DNA of 64,000 nt from Aliidiomarina halalkaliphila. GTDB taxonomy: Bacteria; Pseudomonadota; Gammaproteobacteria; Enterobacterales; Alteromonadaceae. The translations under genes and the position numbers were made by a program. The notes below the pieces were generated by a model, which was given only the letters and a program-made list of their open reading frames with translations, had not been told where the DNA came from and did not search any database. Location of the stretch: positions 496,001-560,000 of the forward strand of contig NZ_VJWL01000001.1 of assembly GCF_007096385.1 (NCBI RefSeq), written 5' to 3'. Shown here piece after piece: positions 9,011-20,687 of the stretch. Every line of letters starts with the position of its first letter. Positions within the stretch are counted from its first letter, which is position 1.

Positions 9011-10393
9011 ATGACAACAGAACGCGCAACCCACAATCGCTGGTCCAGTAACTTTTCGTTTGTTCTTGCCGCCACTGCTGCGGCAGTTGGCTTAGGCAAT
9101 ATCTGGAAATTCCCATATATTATGGGGGAAAACGGGGGTGGGGCGTTCGTACTCTTGTATCTTCTGTTTATTTTCCTCATTGGCGTTCCGGTACTCATGG
9201 CTGAGGTGCTGATCGGTCGCCGGGGACGCACATCGCCAGGCTATGCTGCAGCAAAGCTTGCAAAAGAATCAGGTGTAAGTTCCGCTTGGCAAATTACTGG
9301 CTGGATGGGCTTAAGTGCCGGTTATATTATTTTAACCTTCTATGCGGTGATTGCCGGTTGGGCTCTTTCCTATGTATTTAAGAGTGCGGCAGGTACCTTT
9401 GTCGATGCTACCCCAGAATCTGTTTCCTTAGTCTTTGGCAGTATGGTGACTTCCGCCAGTGAGCTGCTCTTTTTCAGTACCTTGCTGATTGTGGCAACGG
9501 TGTTCGTGGTGGGCAAAGGCTTCAAAAATGGTCTCGAGCGCGCGGTGAAGTATTTAATGCCAGTACTGCTAATCTTACTGGTCATTATTGCTATCTACTC
9601 TGGCATTATCGGTGATTTTGGTCGGGCGGTGAACTTTATGTTCCGCCCTGACTTCTCGGCTCTCACCACCCAAGGTGCCTTGATTGCTTTGGGCCATGCC
9701 TTCTTTACTCTATCTTTGGCATCAGGTGTGATGATTATCTATGGTGCTTATTTGCCAAAAGGTACATCGATAGCGCGTACATCCATCTGGATTGCTCTTG
9801 CGGATACGTTAGTTGCATTGGTGGCGGGACTTGCAATATTCCCGATTGTCTTTGGTTTCGGTTTAGCGCCAGGCGAGGGGCCAGGGTTGATTTTCCAAAC
9901 GCTACCACTGGCCTTTACCCATATGCCGATGACTTCTCTGACGGCCACTGTGTTCTTCGTGATGTTGGTGTTAGCGGCCTTTACCTCAGCGATCGCGATG
10001 ATTGAAGCTTCGGTAGCTTTCGCCGAGGAAAAGTTGCAGGTGTCTCGCTGGAAAGCATCTATCGCTTCGGGATTGTTACTATGGACCCTAAGTTTGGCCA
10101 CCGTATTCTCATTTGCCGGTGCAGGCTGGACCCAACTGAATTGGAATTTCTTTGGCAAAGAGCTGGCCACAATTTTTGATGCTATCGATCACTTAGCGTC
10201 GAATATTTTGTTGCCATTAGGTGGTTTGCTCGCAGCTCTATTTACTGGGTGGGTCATGAAGCGTCGCTTTACTGAAGAAGAACTGAATACGAGCCCGCGT
10301 GTTTATGCGGTATGGCGGTTCTGTGTGCGTTATTTAGCGCCAATTGCTATTATTGCAATCTTCTTACAATTACTCGGAATTGTTCAGTTTTAA
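9011..10393 (+). CDS. Sodium-dependent transporter of the NSS/SNF family
   Basis: A 460-residue inner-membrane protein of the neurotransmitter:sodium symporter family (LeuT fold). It has the family N-terminal signature FVLAATAAAVGLGNIWKFPY (unwound TM1 with the Na+ site), GGGAFVLLYL in TM2, and about 12 hydrophobic segments. Bacterial members import amino acids such as tryptophan, tyrosine or leucine with Na+; the specificity here is unknown. The ribosome site is poor (only GG about 11 bases upstream of the ATG at 9011), which may mean low expression or an imprecise start. It is followed by a second sodium transporter gene in the same direction. Confidence 0.92.
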   Translation: MTTERATHNRWSSNFSFVLAATAAAVGLGNIWKFPYIMGENGGGAFVLLYLLFIFLIGVPVLMAEVLIGRRGRTSPGYAAAKLAKESGVSSAWQITGWMGLSAGYIILTFYAVIAGWALSYVFKSAAGTFVDATPESVSLVFGSMVTSASELLFFSTLLIVATVFVVGKGFKNGLERAVKYLMPVLLILLVIIAIYSGIIGDFGRAVNFMFRPDFSALTTQGALIALGHAFFTLSLASGVMIIYGAYLPKGTSIARTSIWIALADTLVALVAGLAIFPIVFGFGLAPGEGPGLIFQTLPLAFTHMPMTSLTATVFFVMLVLAAFTSAIAMIEASVAFAEEKLQVSRWKASIASGLLLWTLSLATVFSFAGAGWTQLNWNFFGKELATIFDAIDHLASNILLPLGGLLAALFTGWVMKRRFTEEELNTSPRVYAVWRFCVRYLAPIAIIAIFLQLLGIVQF

Positions 10394-10410
10394 CAATTAA
10401 TCATAACTTT

Positions 10411-10430
10411 GGGCCCCGTATTTGGGGCCC
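10411..10430 (+). other. GC-rich hairpin between the two sodium transporters
   Basis: A perfect 7-base GC stem (GGGCCCC with GGGGCCC) with a six-base loop, 17 bases after the NSS stop and 20 before the NhaC start. No T run follows, so it is not a standard terminator; it may stabilise the upstream 3' end or attenuate read-through. Confidence 0.45.
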
Positions 10431-10450
10431 ACTAGCATGGATTACTCACG

Positions 10451-11920
10451 ATGACGGAAAACACACGGCGTCCCTCCTATTTACAGGCTCTTATTCCTCT
10501 GCTTGCATTGATTGTGATGCTCGGAAGCTCGGTTTATCTGTTTGGAGAGGACTCGTCTTACGGCCCTAATCAAATTGCGTTATTGATCGCGGCCGGTATA
10601 GCCGCCACTATTGCTTTCTATAATGGTTTTCGCTGGTCCGATATCGAAGCGGGAATCACCAAGGGGATTTCGGTAGCCTTGGGCGCCATTTTGATCATTT
10701 TAATGGTCGGTTCTTTAATTGGTACCTGGTTGCTCGCGGGTATTGTACCCACCATGATCTATTATGGACTTGAGCTGCTCAGTCCTACCTGGTTTTATGC
10801 TGCCGCCTGCTTGATCTGTGCCATTGTTGCAATTTCCATTGGTAGCTCCTGGACCACAGCAGCAACCATCGGTGTGGCACTGATTGGTGTCGCGACAGGC
10901 ATGGACTTGTCGTTACCCATTACAGCAGGCGCGGTGATTTCCGGTGCCTATTTTGGCGATAAAATGTCGCCTTTATCGGACACCACCAACTTAGCGCCTG
11001 CAGTCGCCGGAACAGAACTCTTTGCTCATATCCGCTATATGACGTGGACCGCAGTTCCTGCGCTTCTCATCTCCCTATTGTTATTCACTATCTTAGGATT
11101 CACTGGCAGCGGTGTGGCTAACATGGATAGCCTTATCGTAATGCAGAATGATCTGCAGGCCATTTTTAACATTAGTCCGCTGATGTTAATTCCGTTGGCC
11201 GTTTTATTTATTTTAGCGGCCACGCGTAAACCCGCACTCCCTACGATTTTGATCGGCGCTCTGCTTGGTGGCTTATGGGCGCTACTATTTCAATCAGATG
11301 TTGTCGCAGGTCTCGCTCAACTAGATCGCCCGAGTGTCTGGATCGGACATTTGGAAGTCGTGTGGACAGCCTTGGCTAACGGAGTGACGGTACCGACTGA
11401 TAATCCTGATTTAGAAAGTTTAATCAGCGGTGGTGGTATGGAGAGTATGACCAATACCGTTTGGTTGATTCTTGCAGCGATGACGTTTGGTGCTGTCATG
11501 GAAACCACGGGATTGCTGCAGAAGATCATTCGTGGAATTCTCAAAGTGGTTCACTCCACGGGTTCGTTGGTTACGGCAACTGTGTTTACTTGTTTTGGCG
11601 CGAACGTGCTCACAGCAGATCAGTATATGGCCATTGTATTACCTGGTCGTATGTTCCGAGAAGAGTATGCCAATCGCGGATTAGACCCTCGGGTGTTATC
11701 GCGCACGCTTGAATCGAGTGGCACTATTACCTCGCCATTGATTCCATGGAATACCTGTGGTGCCTACATGTTTAGCGTACTGGGTGTGTATCCGTTGCAT
11801 TATGCACCTTTCGCGTTCTTCCTGTTCTTGGTGCCAATTATCACCATTATATACGCGTATACGAACTTTAAGATTCTCCGTCTTGAAGATCCCGAAAATA
11901 GCGTACAAACCGCCAGTTAA
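10451..11920 (+). CDS. nhaC: NhaC-family Na+/H+ antiporter
   Basis: A 489-residue inner-membrane antiporter with about 11-12 hydrophobic segments, predicted to export Na+ in exchange for H+ or an organic ion. The region ISIGSSWTTAATIGVALIG and the following GAYFGDKMSPLSDTTNLAP are the hallmark NhaC motifs. The C-terminal half contains SLVTATVFTCFGANVLTADQ and PLIPWNTCGAYM, both typical. The start at 10451 (MTENTRRPS) gives a normal short cytosolic N terminus. It probably helps maintain sodium homeostasis alongside the sodium-coupled importers, though some NhaC relatives exchange metabolites such as malate/lactate. It ends with a strong terminator. Confidence 0.92.
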   Translation: MTENTRRPSYLQALIPLLALIVMLGSSVYLFGEDSSYGPNQIALLIAAGIAATIAFYNGFRWSDIEAGITKGISVALGAILIILMVGSLIGTWLLAGIVPTMIYYGLELLSPTWFYAAACLICAIVAISIGSSWTTAATIGVALIGVATGMDLSLPITAGAVISGAYFGDKMSPLSDTTNLAPAVAGTELFAHIRYMTWTAVPALLISLLLFTILGFTGSGVANMDSLIVMQNDLQAIFNISPLMLIPLAVLFILAATRKPALPTILIGALLGGLWALLFQSDVVAGLAQLDRPSVWIGHLEVVWTALANGVTVPTDNPDLESLISGGGMESMTNTVWLILAAMTFGAVMETTGLLQKIIRGILKVVHSTGSLVTATVFTCFGANVLTADQYMAIVLPGRMFREEYANRGLDPRVLSRTLESSGTITSPLIPWNTCGAYMFSVLGVYPLHYAPFAFFLFLVPIITIIYAYTNFKILRLEDPENSVQTAS

Positions 11921-11922
11921 TC

Positions 11923-11952
11923 AAAACGCAGGCTACGGCCTGCGTTTTTTTA
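11923..11952 (+). terminator. Rho-independent terminator of nhaC
   Basis: An 11-base stem (AAAACGCAGGC with its complement), four-base loop and a run of seven T bases, directly after the nhaC stop codon. Confidence 0.88.
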
Positions 11953-12025
11953 TGCGCTAAGATGGTTTCTCTCATGCTTTTTGTTAGGATGATGCGCAGT
12001 TTCAATTCTTTGTTTTGGAGTCTCC

Positions 12026-14644
12026 ATGTCTGACGTGTCCACCAACGCCCCGCAAGCGAAGTATCGTAATGATTACCAAGCACCGCTTTTTGCCATTTCG
12101 GAAACTGATTTGGTGTTTGAACTCGACGATCATCAAACCATGGTCACCAATACCATGAAGATCCAGCGGGTAGGAGAGGATAGCGATTTAGTGCTGGTGG
12201 GAGAGAACGTTAGTTTGTTAAAGGTGACCTTAGACGGGCGTATATTAGGCGAGAGCGACTATACACAAACGGAAAAGGACCTAAGAATCCACCAGGTGCC
12301 AGATGCCTTTGTACTCGAAGTCATGACTCAAATCGATCCGGCAAATAATTCAGCGCTGGAAGGCCTTTATAAGTCTGCCGGTACCTTTTGTACTCAATGT
12401 GAAGCAGAGGGTTTTCGGCGGATAAGTTATTATTTGGATCGGCCAGATGTGCTGTCTGTGTTTACCACCAAGATTGTTGCTCCCAAGCAAGGTTTTCCTT
12501 ATCTATTGGCGAATGGAAATCCAATCGCTCATGCCGCCAATGATACTCACCATTCCGTCACTTGGCATGATCCCCATCCAAAACCCGCTTATCTGTTTGC
12601 TTTGGTTGCGGGCGACTTTGACGTGCTGGAAGATCACTTTGAAACGCAAGATGGACGGGATGTGTTGTTGCAGATCTTTGTCGATAAAGGAAATCTATCG
12701 CGTGCACAATACGCGATGGATTCACTTAAGCGTTCAATGGCATGGGACGAAGAGCGTTTTGGTCTAGTGTACGACCTTGATATTTATATGATTGTTGCCG
12801 TGGATTTCTTCAATATGGGAGCCATGGAAAACAAAGGACTGAATATTTTTAACTCGAAATACGTGTTGGCAGATGCCAAGACAGCGACTGATCAAGACTT
12901 TATTAATGTGGAGTCAGTGATTGGCCATGAGTATTTCCATAACTGGACCGGCAATCGTGTGACCTGCCGGGATTGGTTTCAACTGTCGCTGAAGGAGGGG
13001 CTCACGGTGTTCCGTGACCAGGAGTTCAGCGCGGATATGGGCATGCGTTCGGTTCAACGAATCCAAGACGTACGTATTATACGATCACACCAATTTGAAG
13101 AAGATGCGGGCCCCATGGCGCACCCGATACGCCCAGACCGTGTGATGGAGATGAATAATTTCTATACAGTCACGGTTTACAACAAGGGTGCCGAAGTGAT
13201 TCGCATGCTGCATACCTTATTAGGGGAAAACGGGTTTCAAGCAGGTATGCGGCTCTATATTGATCGCCATGATGGGCAAGCGGTTACTTGTGAAGACTTC
13301 ATCAAGGCTATGGAAGATGCCAATAGCGCAGATTTTTCCCAATTTCGTCATTGGTATGCTTATGCGGGGACACCGCAAGTTCAGGTTCATTATGATTATG
13401 ATGTGGAGCGCCAAGAGGGGAGTTTGGTATTGACCCAAACAACCCCAGACACTCCAGATCAGAAAGATAAACCCGCGTTTCATATTCCGATTCAAGTCGA
13501 GTTTATTGATGACCAAGGCGTTTCGGTTGAAGTTCACGTTAATGATTCCCCCTTGGATTTAATTGAGCTCACAGAACGGGAACAGTGTATTCGCTTCAAG
13601 GGGCCCAAAGCCCCCTTAATACCGGCATTGTTGGGGAATTTCTCAGCGCCAATCAAATTGATATTTGAGCAGAATGAAGATGAGTTATTGGCAATCATGA
13701 GAGGTGCATCCGATCCATTCTTACGCTGGGATGCGAGCCAACGCATATACCGAAACAGTTTACTCACCGCCATTCATGAGGATACCGATGTTGGCCTGTC
13801 TGAAGCCATGCTCGATACATTGTCGTCGGTGTTAAAAGATGCCAAACAGGATGCGGCACTGACAGCCTTGCTACTGCAGATCCCGAATGAAGAAACGCTT
13901 GCGCAGGAGTTCGACATTATTCCGGTGGCCGATGTTGTGCGCGTCGTGGGCGAATTGCGGGCGTTACTGGCATTGGCGTTAAAAGATGAGCTCATGTTTG
14001 TATGGGAACGAACTGATATTGCTAATGCAGGGTTAGACTCCGCTCTCATCTCTCAACGCATGCTGGCAAATACGGCTTTAGGTTATTTGGCGTTTCATCA
14101 CGATGACGCACAGATTTCGTCAGTGCTGAAGCAACAGTTTTATCACAGTGCCAGCATGACGCTCACATTCGGTGCATTGGCCGCTGCGGTGCATGCTGAC
14201 CATCCACTATGTCATTCCTTACTCGACGATTTTGCGAAAAAATGGCAGGGGCATGCTTTGGTGATGGACAAATGGCTAGCGGTACAAGCTAGCGCGCCAG
14301 ATTGGGGAAGCGCGGAGCGCATAGATTACTTAACGCACCATAGCGCGTTTAACTGGACTAATCCCAACCGAATTTATGCATTATTGGCAAGTTTCACCCA
14401 TAATTTAGGCCAGTTACATGCACAGGATGGCTTAGGATACCAACTGTTGGAGTCCGCCATCACGCGACTGAATGCGTCAAACCCTCAAGTGGCCTCGCGT
14501 TTATTGTCGCCATTATTGAAGTGGAAACGGCTCCCTGAGGCACTGCAAACAGCATTACATGACACCTTAGTTCGGTTGCGCAAGCTGAATAATTTAGCAC
14601 CAGATTTGCATGAAAAATTGAGCCAAGCGCTAGAAGAAAAATAA
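12026..14644 (+). CDS. pepN: Aminopeptidase N
   Basis: An 872-residue M1 zinc metallopeptidase that removes N-terminal residues from peptides in the cytosol, the main aminopeptidase of gammaproteobacteria. The substrate-binding GAMEN motif is at residues 265-269. The zinc site HEYFH lies at 301-305 and the third ligand is Glu324 in LKEGLTVF, matching E. coli PepN (297, 301, 320). C-terminal domains (DUF3458 Ig-like and ARM-like helical repeats) extend to the end, and full length is normal (E. coli 870). GGAG precedes the ATG. It stands alone between nhaC and gdhB and fits peptide-based nutrition. Confidence 0.97.
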   Translation: MSDVSTNAPQAKYRNDYQAPLFAISETDLVFELDDHQTMVTNTMKIQRVGEDSDLVLVGENVSLLKVTLDGRILGESDYTQTEKDLRIHQVPDAFVLEVMTQIDPANNSALEGLYKSAGTFCTQCEAEGFRRISYYLDRPDVLSVFTTKIVAPKQGFPYLLANGNPIAHAANDTHHSVTWHDPHPKPAYLFALVAGDFDVLEDHFETQDGRDVLLQIFVDKGNLSRAQYAMDSLKRSMAWDEERFGLVYDLDIYMIVAVDFFNMGAMENKGLNIFNSKYVLADAKTATDQDFINVESVIGHEYFHNWTGNRVTCRDWFQLSLKEGLTVFRDQEFSADMGMRSVQRIQDVRIIRSHQFEEDAGPMAHPIRPDRVMEMNNFYTVTVYNKGAEVIRMLHTLLGENGFQAGMRLYIDRHDGQAVTCEDFIKAMEDANSADFSQFRHWYAYAGTPQVQVHYDYDVERQEGSLVLTQTTPDTPDQKDKPAFHIPIQVEFIDDQGVSVEVHVNDSPLDLIELTEREQCIRFKGPKAPLIPALLGNFSAPIKLIFEQNEDELLAIMRGASDPFLRWDASQRIYRNSLLTAIHEDTDVGLSEAMLDTLSSVLKDAKQDAALTALLLQIPNEETLAQEFDIIPVADVVRVVGELRALLALALKDELMFVWERTDIANAGLDSALISQRMLANTALGYLAFHHDDAQISSVLKQQFYHSASMTLTFGALAAAVHADHPLCHSLLDDFAKKWQGHALVMDKWLAVQASAPDWGSAERIDYLTHHSAFNWTNPNRIYALLASFTHNLGQLHAQDGLGYQLLESAITRLNASNPQVASRLLSPLLKWKRLPEALQTALHDTLVRLRKLNNLAPDLHEKLSQALEEK

Positions 14645-14772
14645 CTCCTCGCACCAGCCGAGAATACGTTGATTTTCCTAGCGTAAAGGCCGAGAATAAG
14701 AAGGTTTACACCCCGCCGCAATACGCGGCTGGCGAGCCACCTTTTTTCGCCCGCAGACAAGGATCTATCATC

Positions 14773-17700
14773 ATGGCATCGGTCAATAGTCAACCTCCAG
14801 TGATTCTCGAAAAAGTTTCTGAAACGATCCGTCAGAAATTGCCGTCCGAGAGCGCGAACTTGGTTGATGAGTTTGCTCATCGTTTGTATCGCAATGTGTC
14901 CCGCGATGATTTCGTAGGACGCGATCATAGTAATATTTACGGGGCTATTGTTGGACTTTGGCATAGTTTCAGCAACTATGAGTCGAACAGCAAAGCCACG
15001 ATCAAAGTGTATAACCCTGAAGTTGCCAAGTATGGCTGGGAATCACCGCACACGATCGTTGAAATTATTCAAACAGATATGCCTTTTATGGTGGACTCAG
15101 TGCGGATGGCATTGAACCGCCTTGGCATTAATTCACAATTATTGCTCCATGCACCACTCGTTCACCGCCGTAACAGTGACGGCAGTGTGCGTGAAATCCT
15201 ACCCGCTGGCGAAACCGATGCTAAGGCGCAAACGGATACCGTTTTCCTTATCGAAGTCGACCGCCAGAATACCACCGATGAATTGAAGCTCCTGAAGAAA
15301 GAACTGACCTCAGTGATGGAGGAAGTGTTTCTTGCTGTGAGCGACTGGCAACCGATGCGCCAACGTTTGAAAGATATTGTCGCCGATCTTGAAAAGCGCA
15401 ATTTCCCCGGCAGTAAAGAACAACTAGCTCAAGCTAAGCGCTTTTTAGCGTGGTTAGCCGACGACAATTTTACCCTCATGGGCTATCGCAGCTATACGTT
15501 GACGCCAGTGGAAGGGGACTATGAACTCACGCAGGACCAAGGCAGTAGTCTTGGGTTGTTAAAGGCGTCAGAAAGTCCAGAAGGCCGTCGCTTATCGGAG
15601 ATGACAAAGCTTGCTCGGACTACAGCCCTCGCAAACGATGAATTATTATTGCTCACAAAAACGAATTCAAAATCACGGGTACACCGCCCAGCATATAGCG
15701 ATTATATCGGCATCAAACGCTTCGACAAAAAAGGGCGTGTCGTCGGTGAAGATCGCTTTATCGGCCTTTACGCCGCTAGCTTCTACAATGATAGCGTAAT
15801 GGATATCCCGTTGGTCCGAGATAAAGTGGCAGCGGTATTGAAAAATAGCCGCTATGCCCAAGGCACCCATGCCAGCAAAGCGCTATTGAATATTATGCAA
15901 ACCTACCCGCGTGATGAAATTGTGCAGTCCCATGTGGATGATTTGCTGACCACGGCACTTGGGGTGTTACAGATTCAAGAACGAGATATTACTCGGGTAT
16001 TTCTGCGTCGTGATATTTTTGGGCGTTTTATTACCGCCATGGTGTATGTACCCAAAGAGCGTTACAACACGATACTGCGGATGAAAACACAGCAAATATT
16101 GGCGCGTACTCTCGGCAGCACCGAAGATGTGGATTTTACGACCTACTTTTCAGAATCAATTCTCGCACGGACACAATACACCGTGCGTGTGCAGGATAGC
16201 GGACAGGAAATTAATGTGAAAGAACTCGAAGAAAACCTCACTGAAGCATCGCGCACTTGGGAAGATAACCTTGAGCGATTGTTGGTTACGGGGAAGGGTG
16301 AAGCACGTGCTCGTGAGCTGGTGCGTCGCTACGCCGATGGGTTCTCCCGCGCCTATAAAGAAGATATTTTGCCGTCTGTAGCCATTGCCGATATCGAGCA
16401 GCTCGAGGCCCTCGATGATGACCATCGTTTGGGCATGCTGTTTTATCGAGCGCAAGAAGTCCAGGACGATTCAAATCGGGTCAAACTCAAGCTTTTCCAT
16501 CGGGATGAGCCGATCCACCTATCTGATGTACTTCCCATGTTGGAAAACTTTGGTCTGCGCGTGATTAACGAATCACCATATCAGATCAAAACCAACGACG
16601 GTCATGTGTTCTGGGTGCTCGATTTCTTTATGTTGCACACCGCTGGGAAACTCGATCTCGAGAAGAGTCGCGATAACTTTCAAGATGCGTTCGCCAAAGT
16701 ATGGACTGGCGATTACGAAGACGACGGTTTTAACCGTTTGATTCTAGGCGCGGGTATGGAAGGTCGGCACGTGTTGATTTTGCGGATGTTCGCAAAATAT
16801 ATGCGGCAAATCGGCGTAACATTCAGTCAAAGCTATATTGAAAGTACCTTCACGCGCTATCCGAAAATCGCGAAATTGCTTGTGAAGCTGTTCTATACGC
16901 GCTTTGAACCAGGTACTAAGGTGACTGCGAAGAAAGTGGAAACCTTGGTGCAACGTATCCAAAGCGAGCTAGAGCATGTTGCCAGCTTGGATGACGACCG
17001 TATTATTGGTCGTTACTTAGATCTGATTCAGGCGGCATTGCGCACCAATTTCTTCCAAACCGACGCAGACGGCAACGAGAAAACCTATGTGTCTGTGAAG
17101 TTCCTACCTGAATTAATTTCAGAAATGCCTCTGCCTTTGCCGAAATACGAGATCTTCGTTTACTCGCCTCGCGTGGAAGGGGTTCACCTACGGGGTGGGA
17201 AAGTGGCTCGTGGGGGATTGCGTTGGTCGGATCGTCGTGAAGATTTCCGGACCGAAGTGCTTGGTTTGGTGAAAGCCCAGCAAGTGAAAAATACCGTGAT
17301 TGTGCCTGTTGGTGCGAAAGGTGGTTTCGTTTGTAAGCAGCTCCCAGAAGAGCGCGATGCCATGTTTGAGGAAGGCAAAGCATGTTATCGGACCTTTATT
17401 CGTGCCTTGTTGGATATCACCGATAATATCGTTGATGGCGAGATTGTTTACCCTGAAAACGTGGTCCGCCATGACGACGACGACCCGTATTTAGTGGTCG
17501 CGGCAGACAAAGGTACCGCGACTTTCTCGGATATTGCGAACGGAATTTCAGCAGAGTATAACCATTGGCTTGGCGATGCCTTCGCCTCAGGTGGGTCGGT
17601 CGGTTACGATCATAAGAAAATGGGCATCACTGCCCGCGGTGGCTGGGAGTCTGTTAAGCGACATTTCCGTGAAATGGGAATCGACTGCCAGACTACAGAC

Positions 17701-19617
17701 TTTACCTGTATTGGCATTGGCGACATGGGCGGCGATGTATTTGGTAATGGCATGCTGTTATCGAAGCACACCAAACTTGTGGCGGCCTTTAACCATATGC
17801 ATATCTTTATCGATCCAGAGCCAGACGCTGCGAAGTCCTTCAAAGAGCGTGAGCGCCTGTTTAATATGCCGCGTTCAAGCTGGGATGATTACGATCGCAA
17901 ACTCATTAGCGAAGGTGGCGGGATCTTCTTACGCAGCGCCAAGTCGATTGAATTAACCACACAAATGAAGCGCTTGGTTGGTACACAAAAACGCACCATG
18001 ACGCCGACCGAGCTAATTAAGGCGTTGCTCACCGCCGAAGTTGATTTGCTGTGGAATGGTGGCATCGGCACCTATGTGAAGGGGTCAAAAGAAACCGACG
18101 CGGAAGTTGGTGATCGTGCCAACGATGCTCTGCGCGTAAACGGCAACGAGATTCGTGCGAAAATTGTGGGTGAGGGCGGTAATCTTGGCTGCACCCAGTT
18201 AGGCCGTATCGAGTACGCTATTCGGGGCGGACGGATTAACACTGACTTTATTGATAACGTAGGTGGTGTTGATTGCTCTGATAACGAAGTGAACATTAAG
18301 ATTTTGCTGAACGGCTTGGTCGCGAAAGGCCAAATGACCAAACCTCAGCGCGATCAACTCTTGTTTGAGATGACCGAACAAGTTGCAGACATCGTGTTAC
18401 ATGACTGTAACCGACAAACGCAGTCAATTTCAGTGACCTTATTGCGTGGCCCTGATCAAATCAAGGAAATGCAACGCTTTATTCATCATCTAGAGAAGGA
18501 AGGATTGCTTGATCGTGCTTTAGAGTTCCTTCCGGATGACGATGAGTTAGCAGAACGTACAGCTGCTGGTAAAGGCTTAACACGACCAGAATTGGCGGTG
18601 CTGAACGCTTACGGCAAGATGGTGCTGAAAGAAGAGTTGGTGTGTGATGAGATCACCCAAGATCCGTTCCATCAGCGTGAACTGGTTGCTGCATTCCCTC
18701 GCGAATTGCAGGAACAGTTTAGAGAAGCGATGAACGATCACCCATTGAAAGCCGAAATTATTGCCACCAAGCTGGCTAATAATATCGTGAATGATATGGG
18801 GCCAAACTTCGTGTATCGCAAGCAAGAAGCGACCGGTGCCAGCATCGCTGAAATCGCTGCGGCATACATTACGGCTCGGGAAGTGTTTGGTAGCCGCTCT
18901 ATTTGGCAGCAAGTGGAGAAGCTCAACAACAAGATTTCTGCAGATACGCAAAATCATATGTTGTTCCAAGTACGCCGCATGGTTCGCCGCGCGACACGCT
19001 GGTTCTTACGCCATAGAAACCCTGAGTTTACTAGCATTCAAGAGCATATTGATTTCTATTCGAAGTCGTTCAATGACTTGCGCAAGAATGTACTCAATTA
19101 CCTGAGTGATGAAGAAAAAACTGCCATCAGTGGCCAAATTGATCAGTTAATTGAAAAAGGCGTGCCGAAAGCACTTGCCCATCAAATTGGTATCTTGAGC
19201 ACGGTGTTCTCGGCAATGGATATTGCCGAAGTGGCCGCAATTACTAAACAGAAGATCCCGGTGGTCTCGGAGACGTATTTCCGCTTAGGCGCTGAGCTGA
19301 GTATTCATTGGTTCTTGGATCAAGTGAACCGTCAGCCGGTGGCAAACCACTGGCAAGCGTTAGCACGAGCTGCTTTCCGGGAAGAATTGGATTGGCAGCA
19401 ACGATTGTTAACGCTAACGGTATTGAGATACGCGGACGAGGAAAAATCGGCAGAAGACATGCTTAATCGTTGGTTGAACGATAATGCTGCCTATGTGGAG
19501 CGTTGGAAGCAAACCCTGGCCGATTTTAAAACGACGAAGAGCCATGAGTTCGCTAAGTTCTCTGTGGCCTTGCGTGAGCTTACGTTGCTTGGACAAAAGA
19601 GTGGAAATAGTCATTAA
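14773..19617 (+). CDS. gdhB: NAD-specific glutamate dehydrogenase, large (GDH-180) type
   Basis: A 1614-residue enzyme that oxidatively deaminates glutamate to 2-oxoglutarate with NAD+, feeding amino-acid carbon into the TCA cycle. It belongs to the GDH-180 class known from Pseudomonas, Streptomyces, Shewanella and related genera. The N-terminal 700 residues form ACT-like regulatory domains. The catalytic core includes [19 protein letters not shown] and [14 protein letters not shown] (around residue 840), then [28 protein letters not shown] and [17 protein letters not shown]. The C-terminal part is a long helical region. AAGGATC lies upstream of the ATG at 14773. The stop codon shares one base with the pyrD start, suggesting translational coupling. 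Allosteric control by amino acids is known for the family but not visible here. Confidence 0.96.
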   Translation: MASVNSQPPVILEKVSETIRQKLPSESANLVDEFAHRLYRNVSRDDFVGRDHSNIYGAIVGLWHSFSNYESNSKATIKVYNPEVAKYGWESPHTIVEIIQTDMPFMVDSVRMALNRLGINSQLLLHAPLVHRRNSDGSVREILPAGETDAKAQTDTVFLIEVDRQNTTDELKLLKKELTSVMEEVFLAVSDWQPMRQRLKDIVADLEKRNFPGSKEQLAQAKRFLAWLADDNFTLMGYRSYTLTPVEGDYELTQDQGSSLGLLKASESPEGRRLSEMTKLARTTALANDELLLLTKTNSKSRVHRPAYSDYIGIKRFDKKGRVVGEDRFIGLYAASFYNDSVMDIPLVRDKVAAVLKNSRYAQGTHASKALLNIMQTYPRDEIVQSHVDDLLTTALGVLQIQERDITRVFLRRDIFGRFITAMVYVPKERYNTILRMKTQQILARTLGSTEDVDFTTYFSESILARTQYTVRVQDSGQEINVKELEENLTEASRTWEDNLERLLVTGKGEARARELVRRYADGFSRAYKEDILPSVAIADIEQLEALDDDHRLGMLFYRAQEVQDDSNRVKLKLFHRDEPIHLSDVLPMLENFGLRVINESPYQIKTNDGHVFWVLDFFMLHTAGKLDLEKSRDNFQDAFAKVWTGDYEDDGFNRLILGAGMEGRHVLILRMFAKYMRQIGVTFSQSYIESTFTRYPKIAKLLVKLFYTRFEPGTKVTAKKVETLVQRIQSELEHVASLDDDRIIGRYLDLIQAALRTNFFQTDADGNEKTYVSVKFLPELISEMPLPLPKYEIFVYSPRVEGVHLRGGKVARGGLRWSDRREDFRTEVLGLVKAQQVKNTVIVPVGAKGGFVCKQLPEERDAMFEEGKACYRTFIRALLDITDNIVDGEIVYPENVVRHDDDDPYLVVAADKGTATFSDIANGISAEYNHWLGDAFASGGSVGYDHKKMGITARGGWESVKRHFREMGIDCQTTDFTCIGIGDMGGDVFGNGMLLSKHTKLVAAFNHMHIFIDPEPDAAKSFKERERLFNMPRSSWDDYDRKLISEGGGIFLRSAKSIELTTQMKRLVGTQKRTMTPTELIKALLTAEVDLLWNGGIGTYVKGSKETDAEVGDRANDALRVNGNEIRAKIVGEGGNLGCTQLGRIEYAIRGGRINTDFIDNVGGVDCSDNEVNIKILLNGLVAKGQMTKPQRDQLLFEMTEQVADIVLHDCNRQTQSISVTLLRGPDQIKEMQRFIHHLEKEGLLDRALEFLPDDDELAERTAAGKGLTRPELAVLNAYGKMVLKEELVCDEITQDPFHQRELVAAFPRELQEQFREAMNDHPLKAEIIATKLANNIVNDMGPNFVYRKQEATGASIAEIAAAYITAREVFGSRSIWQQVEKLNNKISADTQNHMLFQVRRMVRRATRWFLRHRNPEFTSIQEHIDFYSKSFNDLRKNVLNYLSDEEKTAISGQIDQLIEKGVPKALAHQIGILSTVFSAMDIAEVAAITKQKIPVVSETYFRLGAELSIHWFLDQVNRQPVANHWQALARAAFREELDWQQRLLTLTVLRYADEEKSAEDMLNRWLNDNAAYVERWKQTLADFKTTKSHEFAKFSVALRELTLLGQKSGNSH

Positions 19618-20630
19618 TGAATCTGTACCCACTTTTTCGTTCTGCGCTGTTCAAACGCGATCCAGAGTGGTCGCATGACTTTACGTTAAATCAGCTTGAA
19701 CGCATGGGGAAAGGCCCCATGCGTTTTTTGCTTCAGCAAAAGCTCCCTAGTAAACCCGTTGAGCTCTTGGGGATGTATTTTCCTAATCCGGTGGGGCTCG
19801 CCGCTGGTTTAGATAAAGATGCACGCTGTATTGATGCGTTCGACGCCATGGGTTTTGGCTTTATAGAAGTGGGGACTGTAACCCCACGCCCTCAAGCAGG
19901 TAATCCGAAACCACGCATGTTCCGGTTGCCTGAGCATCAGGCGTTGATCAACCGGATGGGCTTCAATAATCAAGGGGTCGATGCGCTTGTAGAGCGGATT
20001 AAGGGTTCAAAATACAAGGGTGTATTGGGTATCAACATCGGTAAAAACAAAGACACCTCTGAAGCAGAAGGTACCGCCGATTATCTGTACTGCATGGAGC
20101 GTGTATATCCCTTAGCGAGTTACATTGCAGTAAACATTTCGTCACCAAACACGCCGGGATTGCGTGCCTTTCAGCATGGTGATGTGCTCGACCAACTGCT
20201 TTCGGCGCTGAAAGCAAAGCAAGCGGAGCTTACCGAAACATACGGGAAGTACGTACCCATTATGGTGAAGATCGCACCAGATATGGATCAGGCACAAACG
20301 AAAGGCTTCGCCGATGCGATTCAGCGTCATGGAATTGATGGTGTCATCGCGACCAATACCACCGTTGAACGCACAGCAATATCCGGTCATTTGCATGCGC
20401 AAGAAGCCGGAGGATTAAGCGGTGCGCCGGTCACGGAGGCGTCTACACAAGTTATTCGCTGGTTGCGGGCTGCGTTACCTAAATCAACGCCGATTATTGG
20501 TGTTGGCGGTATTATGAACGCAACGGATGCAAAGTCCAAAATTGATGCCGGCGCGAGCCTAGTGCAAGTGTACACAGGCTTTATATACCGTGGCCCAGAG
20601 TTGATCCGCGAGATTGTTGAAAACTTGTAA
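19617..20630 (+). CDS. pyrD: Dihydroorotate dehydrogenase (quinone), class 2
   Basis: A 337-residue membrane-associated flavoenzyme oxidising dihydroorotate to orotate with quinone, the fourth step of pyrimidine synthesis. The N-terminal amphipathic segment ([20 protein letters not shown]) is typical of class 2 enzymes. FMN- and substrate-binding motifs follow: [32 protein letters not shown] (catalytic base Ser175), ATNTT and GVGGI near the end. Length equals E. coli PyrD (336). It overlaps gdhB by one base and is followed by zapC, as in enterobacteria. Confidence 0.97.
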   Translation: MNLYPLFRSALFKRDPEWSHDFTLNQLERMGKGPMRFLLQQKLPSKPVELLGMYFPNPVGLAAGLDKDARCIDAFDAMGFGFIEVGTVTPRPQAGNPKPRMFRLPEHQALINRMGFNNQGVDALVERIKGSKYKGVLGINIGKNKDTSEAEGTADYLYCMERVYPLASYIAVNISSPNTPGLRAFQHGDVLDQLLSALKAKQAELTETYGKYVPIMVKIAPDMDQAQTKGFADAIQRHGIDGVIATNTTVERTAISGHLHAQEAGGLSGAPVTEASTQVIRWLRAALPKSTPIIGVGGIMNATDAKSKIDAGASLVQVYTGFIYRGPELIREIVENL

Positions 20631-20687
20631 TAGTTATTAAAAACGAGTATTGTTGCTTTGTTCATCGAGTACATAGGGAACATTTCG

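Noticed and set aside
10411-10430. Terminator between the NSS and NhaC genes
   Set aside because: The hairpin is perfect but lacks a T run, so I list it as a hairpin only.
16744-19105. Several long open frames inside gdhB on both strands
   Set aside because: They lie wholly inside a clearly coding 1614-residue gene with strong family motifs.
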